64,000 nucleotides of DNA from Robinsoniella peoriensis (GCF_000797495.1 NZ_JTGN01000009.1:196471-260470); one strand, 5' to 3'. Shown: positions 54,518-63,249, counted from the stretch's first letter. Made by a program: numbers and translations. The notes: generated by a model not told the origin, from the sequence alone.

Positions 54518-55822
54518 TCAGCACCTGTCATTCTTTCTGCGCGGCAGCCTTATAAAACCATACATTACGGTTCCTATTCCGCACAGACTCTGGATAAGAA
54601 ATAAAAATGCAATACTTCTGCCAGTTCCTGTATACACCTGCAGCTGCTCCTGAACCCAGGCTGCCGTCATTGCTCCCAGATATCCCACCAGGCTTGCTGC
54701 CGCTGCTGTTACCCCCAGGTAAGTAGTCATACCCTTTGCAGGAGCATTGGCATACTGAAGATTCAGGCCTGCCATACCGGAAGAAGCATTTCCCAAAGCA
54801 GCGGCGCATATCAAAATCATTGCCGTCATCCGGGCATCCGGCTTTACTAAAAACCATCCCATACTGCAAAAGCTTGTTACCGTCTGAGTTCCCAGAATAA
54901 CAACAGCCCAGTTTGTGTGGTCCGCAACCTTCCCCCAGATCCAGATGCCGCCAATCCCGGCCACAGAGCTGATTACCCCCATTCCTAATATGGATGTATG
55001 ATTCAAATGCAGCTCCTGAAGCTGGTAAGTTGCCAAAAAACCCATGGCAAATAGATTTGAAAAATAAGAAAGCATATTATAAGTTAAAACCGGTCGGTAT
55101 TTTTTATCCTGGAAGGGTCTGAATATGTCTTTTCGATTGTATTCTTTCATAACCAGGTTCTCCGGCTCTTTCATCCTGCACATCAAAAAAGCATCAACCA
55201 ATGAGAATACGATGCAGAATACATATACCACCATGTATCCCGTCCACGCCAGATCCTGCCCTATAAAATAATCCAGCTGCATTCCCATCAAAAATGATAT
55301 ACCGGAGTTCAAAATCATTGTCAGAATATCTTTAATGGCAAAATAGCGTCCGCGCCTCTTTTGTGGTGCAATCTGCATTGTCCATTGATTTAATGCAGGC
55401 GTCACAAATCCGGCTGCCAGGAATGCCATAAAATAAAGCAAAAATACAAAGTTCTGTCTTGCGTCCCGGGTTGCAAACAATACTGGGGCAAATACCGCAA
55501 AGCCTACCGAAAACCGAAACCCGAAACATATTGCCACAATTGAAAGCTTCCTATATTTTAATCTTTCGAAAAAAATTGGTGAAATCATTTGAAGCACACA
55601 GCCCAATTGTGGAATAATTGCAATTCGTGCTACCATTGCGGGACTTGCCCCAAGAAATGCCAGATAACCAGCCATGAAGTTTCCGGTACTCAATGCCAGC
55701 ATGACGCTTGCCATAGCCCCCTGCACCCAAAGAATATTCCGGCTGCTTCGCATCTGTTCTTCTTTCGGGGGAACCGCCGGAAAAAACTGCTCTCTTAACC
55801 TTGACGCTGTGAGCAAACTCAT
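54518..55822 (-). CDS. MFS transporter
   Basis: 434 residues with about 12 membrane segments. QWTMQIAPQKRRGRYFAIKD resembles the conserved inter-helix loop of sugar-type MFS carriers. The start overlaps the VOC gene stop by one base (TAATG), implying coupling. Substrate and direction are unknown; it may export a product or import a monosaccharide alongside the ABC importer of the same operon. Confidence 0.85.
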   Translation of the reverse strand: MSLLTASRLREQFFPAVPPKEEQMRSSRNILWVQGAMASVMLALSTGNFMAGYLAFLGASPAMVARIAIIPQLGCVLQMISPIFFERLKYRKLSIVAICFGFRFSVGFAVFAPVLFATRDARQNFVFLLYFMAFLAAGFVTPALNQWTMQIAPQKRRGRYFAIKDILTMILNSGISFLMGMQLDYFIGQDLAWTGYMVVYVFCIVFSLVDAFLMCRMKEPENLVMKEYNRKDIFRPFQDKKYRPVLTYNMLSYFSNLFAMGFLATYQLQELHLNHTSILGMGVISSVAGIGGIWIWGKVADHTNWAVVILGTQTVTSFCSMGWFLVKPDARMTAMILICAAALGNASSGMAGLNLQYANAPAKGMTTYLGVTAAAASLVGYLGAMTAAWVQEQLQVYTGTGRSIAFLFLIQSLCGIGTVMYGFIRLPRRKNDRC

Positions 55823-56232
55823 TACGGCTCCTCAATTTCCTGTATAAACTCAATCTCTTCTCCATCATAGCCAACTACATAGGCAAACCACATATATACA
55901 GGCTTGGGAGCTGCCTCCAGAATATCAGCAAATGCAGGTTCCAGTTTTGGCTTGCCGCCTGCTGCTATCGCACGTTTGTAGCTCTCATGGATATTATCCG
56001 TATGCAGGGCTACATGAATCCAGTTCCCCCCAGGTATTGTCTCTTCCTCTGAACCGCCGTCGAAGACTTCGATACAGCTTCCGCCGCCGGTATCCATCAT
56101 ATAAACTCGTTCCTTTTTTCCCCAGGTATGCTTTATCGTAAAGCCCAAACCTTCCTGGTAAAAACGGATAGTATCATCAAAATGATGGGAAATCATGCCA
56201 ACATGATGAATTCCCTTTTCCCTATTTTCCAT
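55822..56232 (-). CDS. VOC-family metalloprotein (glyoxalase-type)
   Basis: 136 residues, one vicinal-oxygen-chelate domain: IHHVGMISHHFDDTIRFYQE, WIHVALHTDNIHESYKRAIA and the terminal EEIEFIQEIEE supply the likely His/His/Glu metal ligands. Such small VOC proteins can be lyases, epimerases or dioxygenases. Starts one base after the MDR gene stop. Probably acts on an oxidised sugar intermediate of this operon (inference). Confidence 0.85.
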   Translation of the reverse strand: MENREKGIHHVGMISHHFDDTIRFYQEGLGFTIKHTWGKKERVYMMDTGGGSCIEVFDGGSEEETIPGGNWIHVALHTDNIHESYKRAIAAGGKPKLEPAFADILEAAPKPVYMWFAYVVGYDGEEIEFIQEIEEP

Positions 56233-56233
56233 C

Positions 56234-57217
56234 TTAGAAATTCCTCCAATCCAGCATCATACTCGTAGGATACATCTTGGGCAGTGTAATATCGTGGTAA
56301 ACCTGGTTACACTCCTTCGGATCCCGCAGCTCGAACATCTCTTCCACAACCTTAATTCTTCCCTCCGCCAAAAATTCCATAGCTGAACGGATATGTTCAT
56401 AGGAGCTGTGAACGTGCAGTTCATCTGATTTTCTGGGAATAGACCATTCCCAGCCGCCATGAATACTGATAAAACTGTAAAATAACTCATACAGAAGTGT
56501 ATGGGCATCCCAATCAGAACCTTTTTTCCAGGGCACACCAATCTGGAAAATCTCGCCCCGCTTGCGCATATAAGGAATTGCACAATGCAGTGCATTCTCA
56601 TTGCCTGAACACTCAAAAACAGTTGCCACCTGCTTTTCCAGCCAGGGCCACTCTTCAAGAGATGCCCCTACATGAACTATGCCTGTTTTTCTCGCTATAC
56701 TTCTCCGTTCTTCTGACGGATCTATTGCATACACCTGATATCCAAAGCTATTTGCCATCTGAGCACACATCAGACCAACCATCCCCAGACCGGTAACCAC
56801 CACTTTTTCCACCGGTTTCGCTGTAGAATGATAAATAGATGTCATAGACACCGCGGCATACCTGCCGAATAATGCATGTTCCGGCTTTATTTCTTCGGGT
56901 ACGGAAATAGCGTCCTCTGCTTTAATCTTCACATAAAGGGTATGATGTTCATTGTGATAAAACAGATCTCCTTCCTTCATCCCCTGTACATCTTCTCCCA
57001 CTTTCACAACCTGTGCTATGGAAGATGATCCTGTAAACATAGGATAGCTTTCAGCCGAAAACTCCTGTGTAAATCCTCCCCGTTCAGAACCGCTGGAAAT
57101 CAGGGACAGCACATTTTTTCCTAATATTTCATCCGGTTTCAGGTTGTCATCCAATTCTACCTCTATAAGTGCTGCTTCTTCCTTCTTTGTAAATGCCACT
57201 CTTACGTCTTTTAACAT
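56234..57217 (-). CDS. MDR-superfamily oxidoreductase without zinc ligands
   Basis: 327 residues. GroES-like N-terminal part (SSGSERGGFTQEFSAESYP, MFTGSSSIAQVVKVGEDV) and a Rossmann domain with VVVTGLGMVGLMCAQMANSF. The catalytic-zinc Cys/His-Glu and the four-cysteine structural zinc loop of alcohol dehydrogenases are absent. Resembles sugar-oxidising or -reducing members found beside Gfo/Idh/MocA enzymes. NAD(P)(H)-dependent, cytosolic. Located between ThuA-like and VOC genes. Confidence 0.8.
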   Translation of the reverse strand: MLKDVRVAFTKKEEAALIEVELDDNLKPDEILGKNVLSLISSGSERGGFTQEFSAESYPMFTGSSSIAQVVKVGEDVQGMKEGDLFYHNEHHTLYVKIKAEDAISVPEEIKPEHALFGRYAAVSMTSIYHSTAKPVEKVVVTGLGMVGLMCAQMANSFGYQVYAIDPSEERRSIARKTGIVHVGASLEEWPWLEKQVATVFECSGNENALHCAIPYMRKRGEIFQIGVPWKKGSDWDAHTLLYELFYSFISIHGGWEWSIPRKSDELHVHSSYEHIRSAMEFLAEGRIKVVEEMFELRDPKECNQVYHDITLPKMYPTSMMLDWRNF

Positions 57218-57242
57218 TTTTTCCTCCCATATAAACGGATCT

Positions 57243-58058
57243 CTATTTCAGTTTCGCTTCTCCACTAAATGTAAGCGTTTTCTCTACCTTACCTGTCGCT
57301 GCCCATTCACATGCACGCACAAACATCTGCCGGAACTCCCGCGGACAGAAACTGAGCATTGTATTCTCACCCAGGCCATGTCCTGTATAACAGGGCCATA
57401 CATGTCCTAACAGCTGATTAAATGTACGGCCTTTTCCATAACTGCCGACAGTTGCAATGGGTTCCATATTTCCGGTACCCGGTACACCGTGGCGCGAAAT
57501 CACTTCCGGATCGGAATAGGCACTTGCCAGTACTTCAAATGGTACATGCTGCACATTTTCACAATTACAGAAGATCTCATCCTTTGTATTAAAATCTTTA
57601 ATCCCCTGCATTATTGGATGTTCCGGCTTTTCTACGGTAATATGAGCTTTAGCAAAATCTCCATGGGACGTTTTTTCCCGCCATAAAAGCCCTGCCATCT
57701 TTTCTACTTCTTCCCATCTTACATTTCCTACCGCTGGCCAGTAACAGGGATGGTCTCCATGCAGGAATACAAATCCGGCACCGCTATATACTGCTTTTTC
57801 CAGGCATTCCTGTTCCTCTTTTATATTAAACCGGTAATTCCCACAGTTAAAAACAAATACATCACTGTTTTCCATGAGATTACACTCAAAATACTTATCG
57901 AAGCCCATATCCCCGATTCCCGGATCATCACATACCATGAGAATATCAAAAGCCTCTGTTTGATCCAGCATAATTTTATTATTTATAGCTACACGATGTA
58001 CATCATGTCCGCCCATATGTACGTCTCCAATTAAATAGTGTAACTTTATTTTCTGCAT
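57243..58058 (-). CDS. ThuA-like protein
   Basis: 271 residues with the class I amidotransferase-like fold of ThuA: DILMVCDDPGIGDMGFDKYF, FVFLHGDHPCYWPAVGNVRW, EHPIMQGIKDF, and the C-terminal GKGRTFNQLLGHVWPC. In rhizobia ThuA works with the oxidoreductase ThuB on trehalose-type disaccharides, giving 3-keto derivatives; related pairs exist for other glycosides. Its neighbour here is a Gfo/Idh/MocA oxidoreductase, as in thuAB. Confidence 0.82.
   Translation of the reverse strand: MQKIKLHYLIGDVHMGGHDVHRVAINNKIMLDQTEAFDILMVCDDPGIGDMGFDKYFECNLMENSDVFVFNCGNYRFNIKEEQECLEKAVYSGAGFVFLHGDHPCYWPAVGNVRWEEVEKMAGLLWREKTSHGDFAKAHITVEKPEHPIMQGIKDFNTKDEIFCNCENVQHVPFEVLASAYSDPEVISRHGVPGTGNMEPIATVGSYGKGRTFNQLLGHVWPCYTGHGLGENTMLSFCPREFRQMFVRACEWAATGKVEKTLTFSGEAKLK
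57270..57283. promoter_or_regulatory. Perfect cre-like site inside the 3' end of the ThuA-like gene
   Basis: TGTAAGCGTTTTCT fits the CcpA-site consensus TGWAARCGYTWNCW at every position. It lies in the last 15 codons of the ThuA-like gene, about 55 bases before the next start, where CcpA could act as a roadblock to the downstream genes. Confidence 0.4.
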
Positions 58059-58100
58059 AAGTATCTCCTTTTTCCAGACTTCTGTCCGCTTTCTAACCGG

Positions 58101-58967
58101 TCAACTCTCTGTCATCGGCATTTTCACCCAGAGATCCGGACTCTGTCTGGCAGCCTTTGCTGCATCTATAAGCGCTAAAACTTCCAGGGTTTCTTCCATT
58201 TGCACTGGCACTTTCTTTGTCTCGAAGAAATCCAGAATTGCTTTCATTGTATTAACATAATAATCAGAGCTGTCCAGACGTTCTCCCTTTTCACCGTCTG
58301 ACACCATAAAATTAAATTCTGCCCATGGATTTGGTGTCTGTGTAAAACTTGCAATTCTTCCATCTCCATAATCCAGGATCAACTGAGTGACCTTACTTCC
58401 CACAGCAAAACTTTTCACACGTTTTACACCGGTTCCCATAACCGTTACAATGGGCTCAAACTGGTGTACTGCATAATTTGACAAGTCATGCGGTCCCACA
58501 GTAGACATAAATTTCGTATTTCCCTTTTCCCGTTCCAGATAATCCATAATACTCTTGCAATAACGCTGTGCTGATGTAGAAAAGACAGGCGTCCTATGTG
58601 CCTTTGCATAGGCGAACATCTCTTTTCCGGTTTTAAGATCCGGAGCAAAGGTCTTATCTACAAATACCGGTTTACCGCTTGCCAGAGGCAGTTTACATAC
58701 TTCCTCATGCCAGGCGGAATTATCTGCGGCAATTACCATAATTGCATCTACGGAATCAATCATTTCTTCCATACTGTGAGCCTGGTGTACGTGGTTTTTT
58801 CTGCACCACTGCTCTGTAGTCATTCCATGATCACAGTCATGAAGTGCATACGCACAAGTGAGGGATGCGTCATATCCATATTGATGAATTGCCTCCCGCA
58901 GAAATCCCGGATAATAATTTGCATGCCAGTTGTCCAGATAATAATCTGCAAATCCGATTTTCAACAT
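58101..58967 (-). CDS. Gfo/Idh/MocA-family oxidoreductase, atypical nucleotide-binding start
   Basis: 288 residues, shorter than the usual 330-400. The N-terminus IGFADYYLDNWHANYYP lacks the GxGxxG/A loop usual in this family. The middle has SGKPVFVDKTFAPDLKTGKE (Lys of the E-K-P motif kept) and HDLSNYAVHQFEPI, where the catalytic His is expected. Probably NAD-dependent oxidation of a sugar carbon. Five bases after the 76-residue gene; followed by the ThuA-like gene. Confidence 0.8.
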   Translation of the reverse strand: MLKIGFADYYLDNWHANYYPGFLREAIHQYGYDASLTCAYALHDCDHGMTTEQWCRKNHVHQAHSMEEMIDSVDAIMVIAADNSAWHEEVCKLPLASGKPVFVDKTFAPDLKTGKEMFAYAKAHRTPVFSTSAQRYCKSIMDYLEREKGNTKFMSTVGPHDLSNYAVHQFEPIVTVMGTGVKRVKSFAVGSKVTQLILDYGDGRIASFTQTPNPWAEFNFMVSDGEKGERLDSSDYYVNTMKAILDFFETKKVPVQMEETLEVLALIDAAKAARQSPDLWVKMPMTES

Positions 58968-58972
58968 AATTC

Positions 58973-59203
58973 CTATTCTCCATCTTTCTGTAGTTTCTCA
59001 TCTTTTTCCCGTATTTCAAACTCCAGTTTCGTAAGGTTGGAATAGTATCTGTCTGCGGCAACCAGCGCAACCGCAGCAATATAACGGATTTCTTCCAGAT
59101 CCTTTTCTGTCTTGGATCCAAATATACTCTGAAATGTACCTTTTGGAGCAGAAATTTCATCACTGATCTCTTTCAGCAGCTCTGTATAATCTAAACGGTT
59201 CAT
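58973..59203 (-). CDS. Small uncharacterised protein of the sugar operon
   Basis: 76 residues, no signal peptide or membrane segment. Predicted mostly helical, with a middle EKDLEEIRYIAAVALVAADR and a charged tail, LEFEIREKDEKLQKDGE. GAGGG lies upstream of the ATG, and the gene fits tightly between the VOC gene (22-base gap) and Gfo gene (5-base gap), which argues that it is real. I do not recognise the family. Possibly a subunit of the adjacent oxidoreductase. Confidence 0.75.
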   Translation of the reverse strand: MNRLDYTELLKEISDEISAPKGTFQSIFGSKTEKDLEEIRYIAAVALVAADRYYSNLTKLEFEIREKDEKLQKDGE

Positions 59204-59225
59204 CCTGTAATTCCCTCACTTTCTT

Positions 59226-60041
59226 TTATTGAAACAAATCCGGTAACCGGTCAGGGATTCGGTCGAATACATCCGCTGCTCTTCCATCCGTATACATCTG
59301 GAAAAACTCAATCACTTCACCTGCAATTCCCTGGCAAAAGCAAATCCTCAGATTCGACCAGTCATAAGGCTCATGGGTGATTCTTCCCCCAAGCTCCACC
59401 ACTTTCCGGGCAGCCGCATCCACATCTTCTGTCAGCAGGCTGTAGTGGGTATACGCATTGGGTTGAACCGCATATTCTCCGCCTGTAAATAGCTCTAATT
59501 CCCGCATATCATTTAACTGTATGGAACATCCCCACTCCCAGTCTTCTTTTAGCTTTGCACCCAATCCTTCATAGAAGCGGATACATGCCTTCATATCTGG
59601 TACCGTCAATGCTACATGCACAAAATTTTTGATGTAATTACCATTGATCACCGGCTCACGCATAACTCCGTTTTTCTGAATGTACCAGAATTCAATTTCC
59701 TCACCCGAGGGTGTCCTTACAAATGCCATTCTAAGATCCTGATAAGTATATGGTTCAGGATCTTCCGGTCTGGAAATCACTGCCCCATACTCCAATGCCC
59801 GCCGGAATGTCAGGTCTACATCAAAGGTGTTTAAGCAAATATGGGTAATGCCAGAATTATCCCACTCTTTCGTTCCTTCCGGGCAGATTTCCATAATCAC
59901 TCCATCCGGTGTTGCAACAATGGCATTATAATCATCTCTGCGTTTCAATAGAAGTCCCAGACCATCACAGTAAAAATGTACTGCCTGATCTACATCGGGA
60001 ACAATCATTGATATATGATCGATACCTTGAATCATACTCAT
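59226..60041 (-). CDS. Two-domain VOC-family protein
   Basis: 271 residues as two VOC modules: first IDHISMIVPDVDQAVHFYCD, THICLNTFDVD and EEIEFWYIQ (about 5-125); second NFVHVALTVPDMKACIRFYE, THYSLLTEDVDAAARK and EVIEFFQMY (about 140-255). The duplicated layout resembles ring-cleaving dioxygenases and sugar epimerases or lyases of this superfamily. AAAGGAG site. First enzyme gene after the importer, so probably acts early on the imported compound. Confidence 0.85.
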   Translation of the reverse strand: MSMIQGIDHISMIVPDVDQAVHFYCDGLGLLLKRRDDYNAIVATPDGVIMEICPEGTKEWDNSGITHICLNTFDVDLTFRRALEYGAVISRPEDPEPYTYQDLRMAFVRTPSGEEIEFWYIQKNGVMREPVINGNYIKNFVHVALTVPDMKACIRFYEGLGAKLKEDWEWGCSIQLNDMRELELFTGGEYAVQPNAYTHYSLLTEDVDAAARKVVELGGRITHEPYDWSNLRICFCQGIAGEVIEFFQMYTDGRAADVFDRIPDRLPDLFQ

Positions 60042-60056
60042 TTTTTACTCCTTTCG

Positions 60057-60899
60057 TCACCCCTTAACAGCTCCTGCTGTAGTATTTACATAATACTTCT
60101 GGCAGAACAGAAATACAATAATGATGGGTATTACGGATACCACTGTTCCTGCTGCTACACTGCCAAATTTATAGTTAAACTGCCCGTTCAGATATTTCAA
60201 TCCTGCAGCCACAGGATATTTGTCTACATTCAGTACAATCAGCGGCCATAAAAAGTTGTTCCACTTATTGATAAAATCCATAATGATCACTGTTGCAATC
60301 ATTGGTACTATCTGGGGAAGCATAATTTTCCACCATATTTTCAATTCCGAAGCGCCGTCAATTCTGGCTGCTGCAAGCAGTTCCGATGAAATATCTGCAT
60401 ATGCCGTTTTCAGCAGTATGATATTGAACACGGTCACCGAGTTTGGAAGAATAACGCCCCAGAAGTTATCATTCAATCCCATCTTGGAAATCGTTATATA
60501 ATTGACAACAAGTCCTGCCGCTGCCGGAATTATCATCGTGGCAAGCAGTAATGTATTAATTAGTTTTCTGCCATAGAAATCAAGCTTAGCCAGTGGATAG
60601 GCACACAGGGAGCCAAAGATAACATCCAGGGTAATGCCTCCAACCGTAATAATGAGAGAGTTTAACAGCATCTTCCCTATATTCAGCAGAGAAAATACCG
60701 ATTCATAATTGCCAAAGGACGGCTCCCTGGGAAACAGGTTTAACGTGTATATATTCTCTGTTACTTTAAAAGATGAACTGGTCATCCATAAAAAAGGTCC
60801 CGCACATATTAATGCTATAATAAGAAGTATCAGGTAACGTCCGACAGCTGTCCTGATTTTTTTTACTTTACTTTTTCTTCTTCTGTCTGTTCCTGTCAT
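60057..60899 (-). CDS. Sugar ABC transporter permease (MalG type)
   Basis: 280 residues, six membrane segments. EAA loop ELLAAARIDGASELKIWWKI; C-terminal KYYVNTTAGAVKG is the CUT1 ending. Its start overlaps the previous permease stop by four bases. Third importer in the window without its own ATPase. Confidence 0.92.
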   Translation of the reverse strand: MTGTDRRRKSKVKKIRTAVGRYLILLIIALICAGPFLWMTSSSFKVTENIYTLNLFPREPSFGNYESVFSLLNIGKMLLNSLIITVGGITLDVIFGSLCAYPLAKLDFYGRKLINTLLLATMIIPAAAGLVVNYITISKMGLNDNFWGVILPNSVTVFNIILLKTAYADISSELLAAARIDGASELKIWWKIMLPQIVPMIATVIIMDFINKWNNFLWPLIVLNVDKYPVAAGLKYLNGQFNYKFGSVAAGTVVSVIPIIIVFLFCQKYYVNTTAGAVKG

Positions 60900-61789
60900 G
60901 CCTCTTTTTCCCCTTTCTTACTTAATGCAAACTGCATGCATGTAAATACGCAGATCATAACGGCGCTAACCAATCCAATAGCGGCCGAATATCCAAAATC
61001 ATAGCTGTTAAATGCCATCTTATAGGAATAATAGTTAATAACATAGGTTGCTTTATTCGGACCGCCATTTGTCATCGTAAATACCACATCAAATACTCCC
61101 ACAGCCGCAATAATGGAAATCATGGAACAAAATCCAATCTGATTTTTTAAAAGCGGCAGCCTTACTTTCCAGAATGTCTGCCATGCATTGGCTCCGTCAA
61201 TTTTAGTTGCATCAATAATTTCTTCAGGAAATGACTGCAGCGCCGATAAATACATCATCATGTAGTATCCAATTCCCTGCCAGATTGTCACCGCCATCAG
61301 GACAATCAGCGCAATCTTTGAATCCGAAAGAAATAAAATAGGCTTTGCTATTATATCCCATTTTAAAAGCAGTGCGTTTATGATTCCATCAGGATCAAAT
61401 ATGAATTTCCAGATGATGGACACTGCTACCATAGAAGTAACTACCGGCATATAGATCAATACACGAAAGGCAGAATTTCCACGGAATTTATTATTCATCA
61501 GCAGAGCCAGCAGTATGGCGAGTATTTGAAGAACAGGCACTACGATTACAAACAGACAGGAATTTTTTAACGACAGCCAGAAATCCGGATCCCCAGCCAG
61601 CCTTTTAAAATTTTCTAATCCGATAAAATTTGTTGTGCCTCCTACTGCCGAATAGTCTGTAAATGCCAGCGGTATACTGAAAACAATGGGATAAAACACG
61701 AAGATCCCCAGGATAAGCAGAGCCGGAGCCATAAATATGTAGGAAATTATGGTCGTTCTCATTTTCTGTGCTTTAAATAATTTTTTCAT
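60896..61789 (-). CDS. Sugar ABC transporter permease (MalF type)
   Basis: 297 residues from ATG 61789 (MKKLFKAQKMR), which follows GGAG; the frame extends 19 codons upstream through the intercistronic hairpin. Six membrane segments; EAA region EEIIDATKIDGANAWQTFWK. Partner of the following permease. Confidence 0.92.
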   Translation of the reverse strand: MKKLFKAQKMRTTIISYIFMAPALLILGIFVFYPIVFSIPLAFTDYSAVGGTTNFIGLENFKRLAGDPDFWLSLKNSCLFVIVVPVLQILAILLALLMNNKFRGNSAFRVLIYMPVVTSMVAVSIIWKFIFDPDGIINALLLKWDIIAKPILFLSDSKIALIVLMAVTIWQGIGYYMMMYLSALQSFPEEIIDATKIDGANAWQTFWKVRLPLLKNQIGFCSMISIIAAVGVFDVVFTMTNGGPNKATYVINYYSYKMAFNSYDFGYSAAIGLVSAVMICVFTCMQFALSKKGEKEA

Positions 61790-61810
61790 ACACTTTTCTC
61801 CAATAGAAAC

Positions 61811-61844
61811 GCTGCCGCAAAAACTTACTGTCTCTTGCAGCAGC
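61811..61844 (-). other. Intercistronic hairpin between binding protein and permeases
   Basis: On minus, GCTGCTGCAA pairs with TTGCGGCAGC (10 bp, one G-U) around a 14-base loop, with no T-tract. Same position and probable function as the hairpin at 39816-39842. Confidence 0.6.
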
Positions 61845-61873
61845 ATATGATTTATTTGTCATCGTTTCCGTAA

Positions 61874-63163
61874 CTATTTCTGATTTTCTGCCAGCAGTTT
61901 ATTGACACGGTCTTCACACTGTTTCAGCGCATCCTCCGGACTCATATTATCTGCAAAAATTGCTGCCATCATCTCATCAATTTCCAGCTTTACTGCATTA
62001 TCATTTGGAATTCCCATAGTCATATCCGTACTCTTCATTGCAGCCAGTGCGGCATAATAATTCGTTCTTCCTTCAACTGTCTCCATATCAGACTTAAAGT
62101 AGTCATCATTAGCAGCTGCCTTTGTAGTTGGGAATACGGATGCTGCTTCACAGAATGCCAGCTGATTCTCATCATTTGAGATATAATTCGCAAACTTGAT
62201 CGCTTCTTCCTGTTTCTTGCTGTTGGCAGGTACTACCAGGTTCATTACAGCCGCTCCGGTGAAACCGCTTGGTCCGTATAAAGATTCTGCAACATCTGTC
62301 AATTCATATTTTTCCGGGGACTCATCTCTGATTCGAGCAATCGTTTGCGGTCCTCCGCAAAGCATTCCCAGATTCCCATTGGCATACATCTGGCGGTCGT
62401 TGTCCCAGTTATCCCAACCATCCGTTCGATCTACCATGATTGCTCCATCATCCGCATATTTTATAAAACGGTTTATCAGTTCCACTGCCTCCGGGCTGTT
62501 AAATGCCGCCTTTGTTTTGTCCTCAGAAAGGATCGGAATATCATAATAACAAAGCATATGGTACATAGAACTTGGCGTAATCAGCCATGCTCCTGTTTTT
62601 TCTTTAAAGTCTGCCGCCAGATCAAATGCTTCATCCCAGGTGGTGGGGACTTTTTCAATTCCTGCCTCTTTGAACAGTTCTGTATTATATGTAACTACGT
62701 TTGGTGTGGAATACCAGGGAAACGCATATACACCATCGTACAATTTTGCTGATTCATACATAGAATCAATGTAAATTGATTTTTGCTCCTCTGTTGCCGC
62801 TTCGTCCAAATTCAGCAGAGCCTCTTTTCCAGCCAGTGTCAGTGCCAGCTGTGACCAGATATTTACTACATCCGGTGGATTACTTCCTGCTGTGGCAGCC
62901 AGAAGCTTCTGCTCTATGGCATCGTAGGGAAGATCCTGCCATTTCACTTCTATCGTCGGATTCTCTTCCTCATATTTATCAATCAGTCCCTGTATAAAAT
63001 CCGTATAAGTAGGTGCTAATGCGAGTGTCCAGAATTCAATACTGGTCTTTCCTTCATTGGATTCAGCCCCTCCCTTTGAGTCCCCTGAACCCCCACATGC
63101 CGCCATGGACATCGTCATCGCTGCTGCTAAAATTATTGCGGTCACCTTTTTTACCTTTCTCAT
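61874..63163 (-). CDS. Extracellular sugar-binding lipoprotein of ABC importer
   Basis: 429 residues. Signal peptide with lipobox MAAC (Cys at about 23), a Gly/Ser-rich linker, then SIEFWTLALAPTYTDFIQGL, YPTNTELF-like VTYNTELFKEAGIEKVPTTW and VNKLLAENQK at the end. First gene of the 13-gene operon; TAAGGAGG precedes the ATG, and the LacI-type operator lies just upstream. The ligand is unknown; the operon suggests a beta-glycoside or amino-sugar oligosaccharide. Confidence 0.93.
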   Translation of the reverse strand: MRKVKKVTAIILAAAMTMSMAACGGSGDSKGGAESNEGKTSIEFWTLALAPTYTDFIQGLIDKYEEENPTIEVKWQDLPYDAIEQKLLAATAGSNPPDVVNIWSQLALTLAGKEALLNLDEAATEEQKSIYIDSMYESAKLYDGVYAFPWYSTPNVVTYNTELFKEAGIEKVPTTWDEAFDLAADFKEKTGAWLITPSSMYHMLCYYDIPILSEDKTKAAFNSPEAVELINRFIKYADDGAIMVDRTDGWDNWDNDRQMYANGNLGMLCGGPQTIARIRDESPEKYELTDVAESLYGPSGFTGAAVMNLVVPANSKKQEEAIKFANYISNDENQLAFCEAASVFPTTKAAANDDYFKSDMETVEGRTNYYAALAAMKSTDMTMGIPNDNAVKLEIDEMMAAIFADNMSPEDALKQCEDRVNKLLAENQK

Positions 63164-63184
63164 TTTCTACCTCCTTAGTTTTGA

Positions 63185-63205
63185 AAAGGTTTTCTGAAAA
63201 CCTTT
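63185..63205 (-). promoter_or_regulatory. 21-bp palindromic operator
   Basis: AAAGGTTTTC-T-GAAAACCTTT is a perfect 10-bp inverted repeat about a single base, placed roughly 10-30 bases after the predicted transcription start. Each half with its flank also matches the CcpA cre consensus at 13 of 14 positions. Likely bound by the divergent LacI-family regulator, possibly also by CcpA. Confidence 0.6.
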
Positions 63206-63220
63206 ACATTTGATGAGCTT

Positions 63221-63249
63221 AATATACTCTTTTCTTATTAGCTTGTCAA
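63221..63249 (-). promoter_or_regulatory. Strong promoter of the 13-gene operon
   Basis: On minus, consensus TTGACA (63244-63249), a 17-base spacer and TATATT (63221-63226). The strongest sigma-A-type match I saw in the window. Confidence 0.75.

Noticed and set aside
54168..54653. 161-residue open frame on plus across the ROK/MFS boundary
   Set aside because: Antisense to two well-supported genes; composition is that of a shadow frame.
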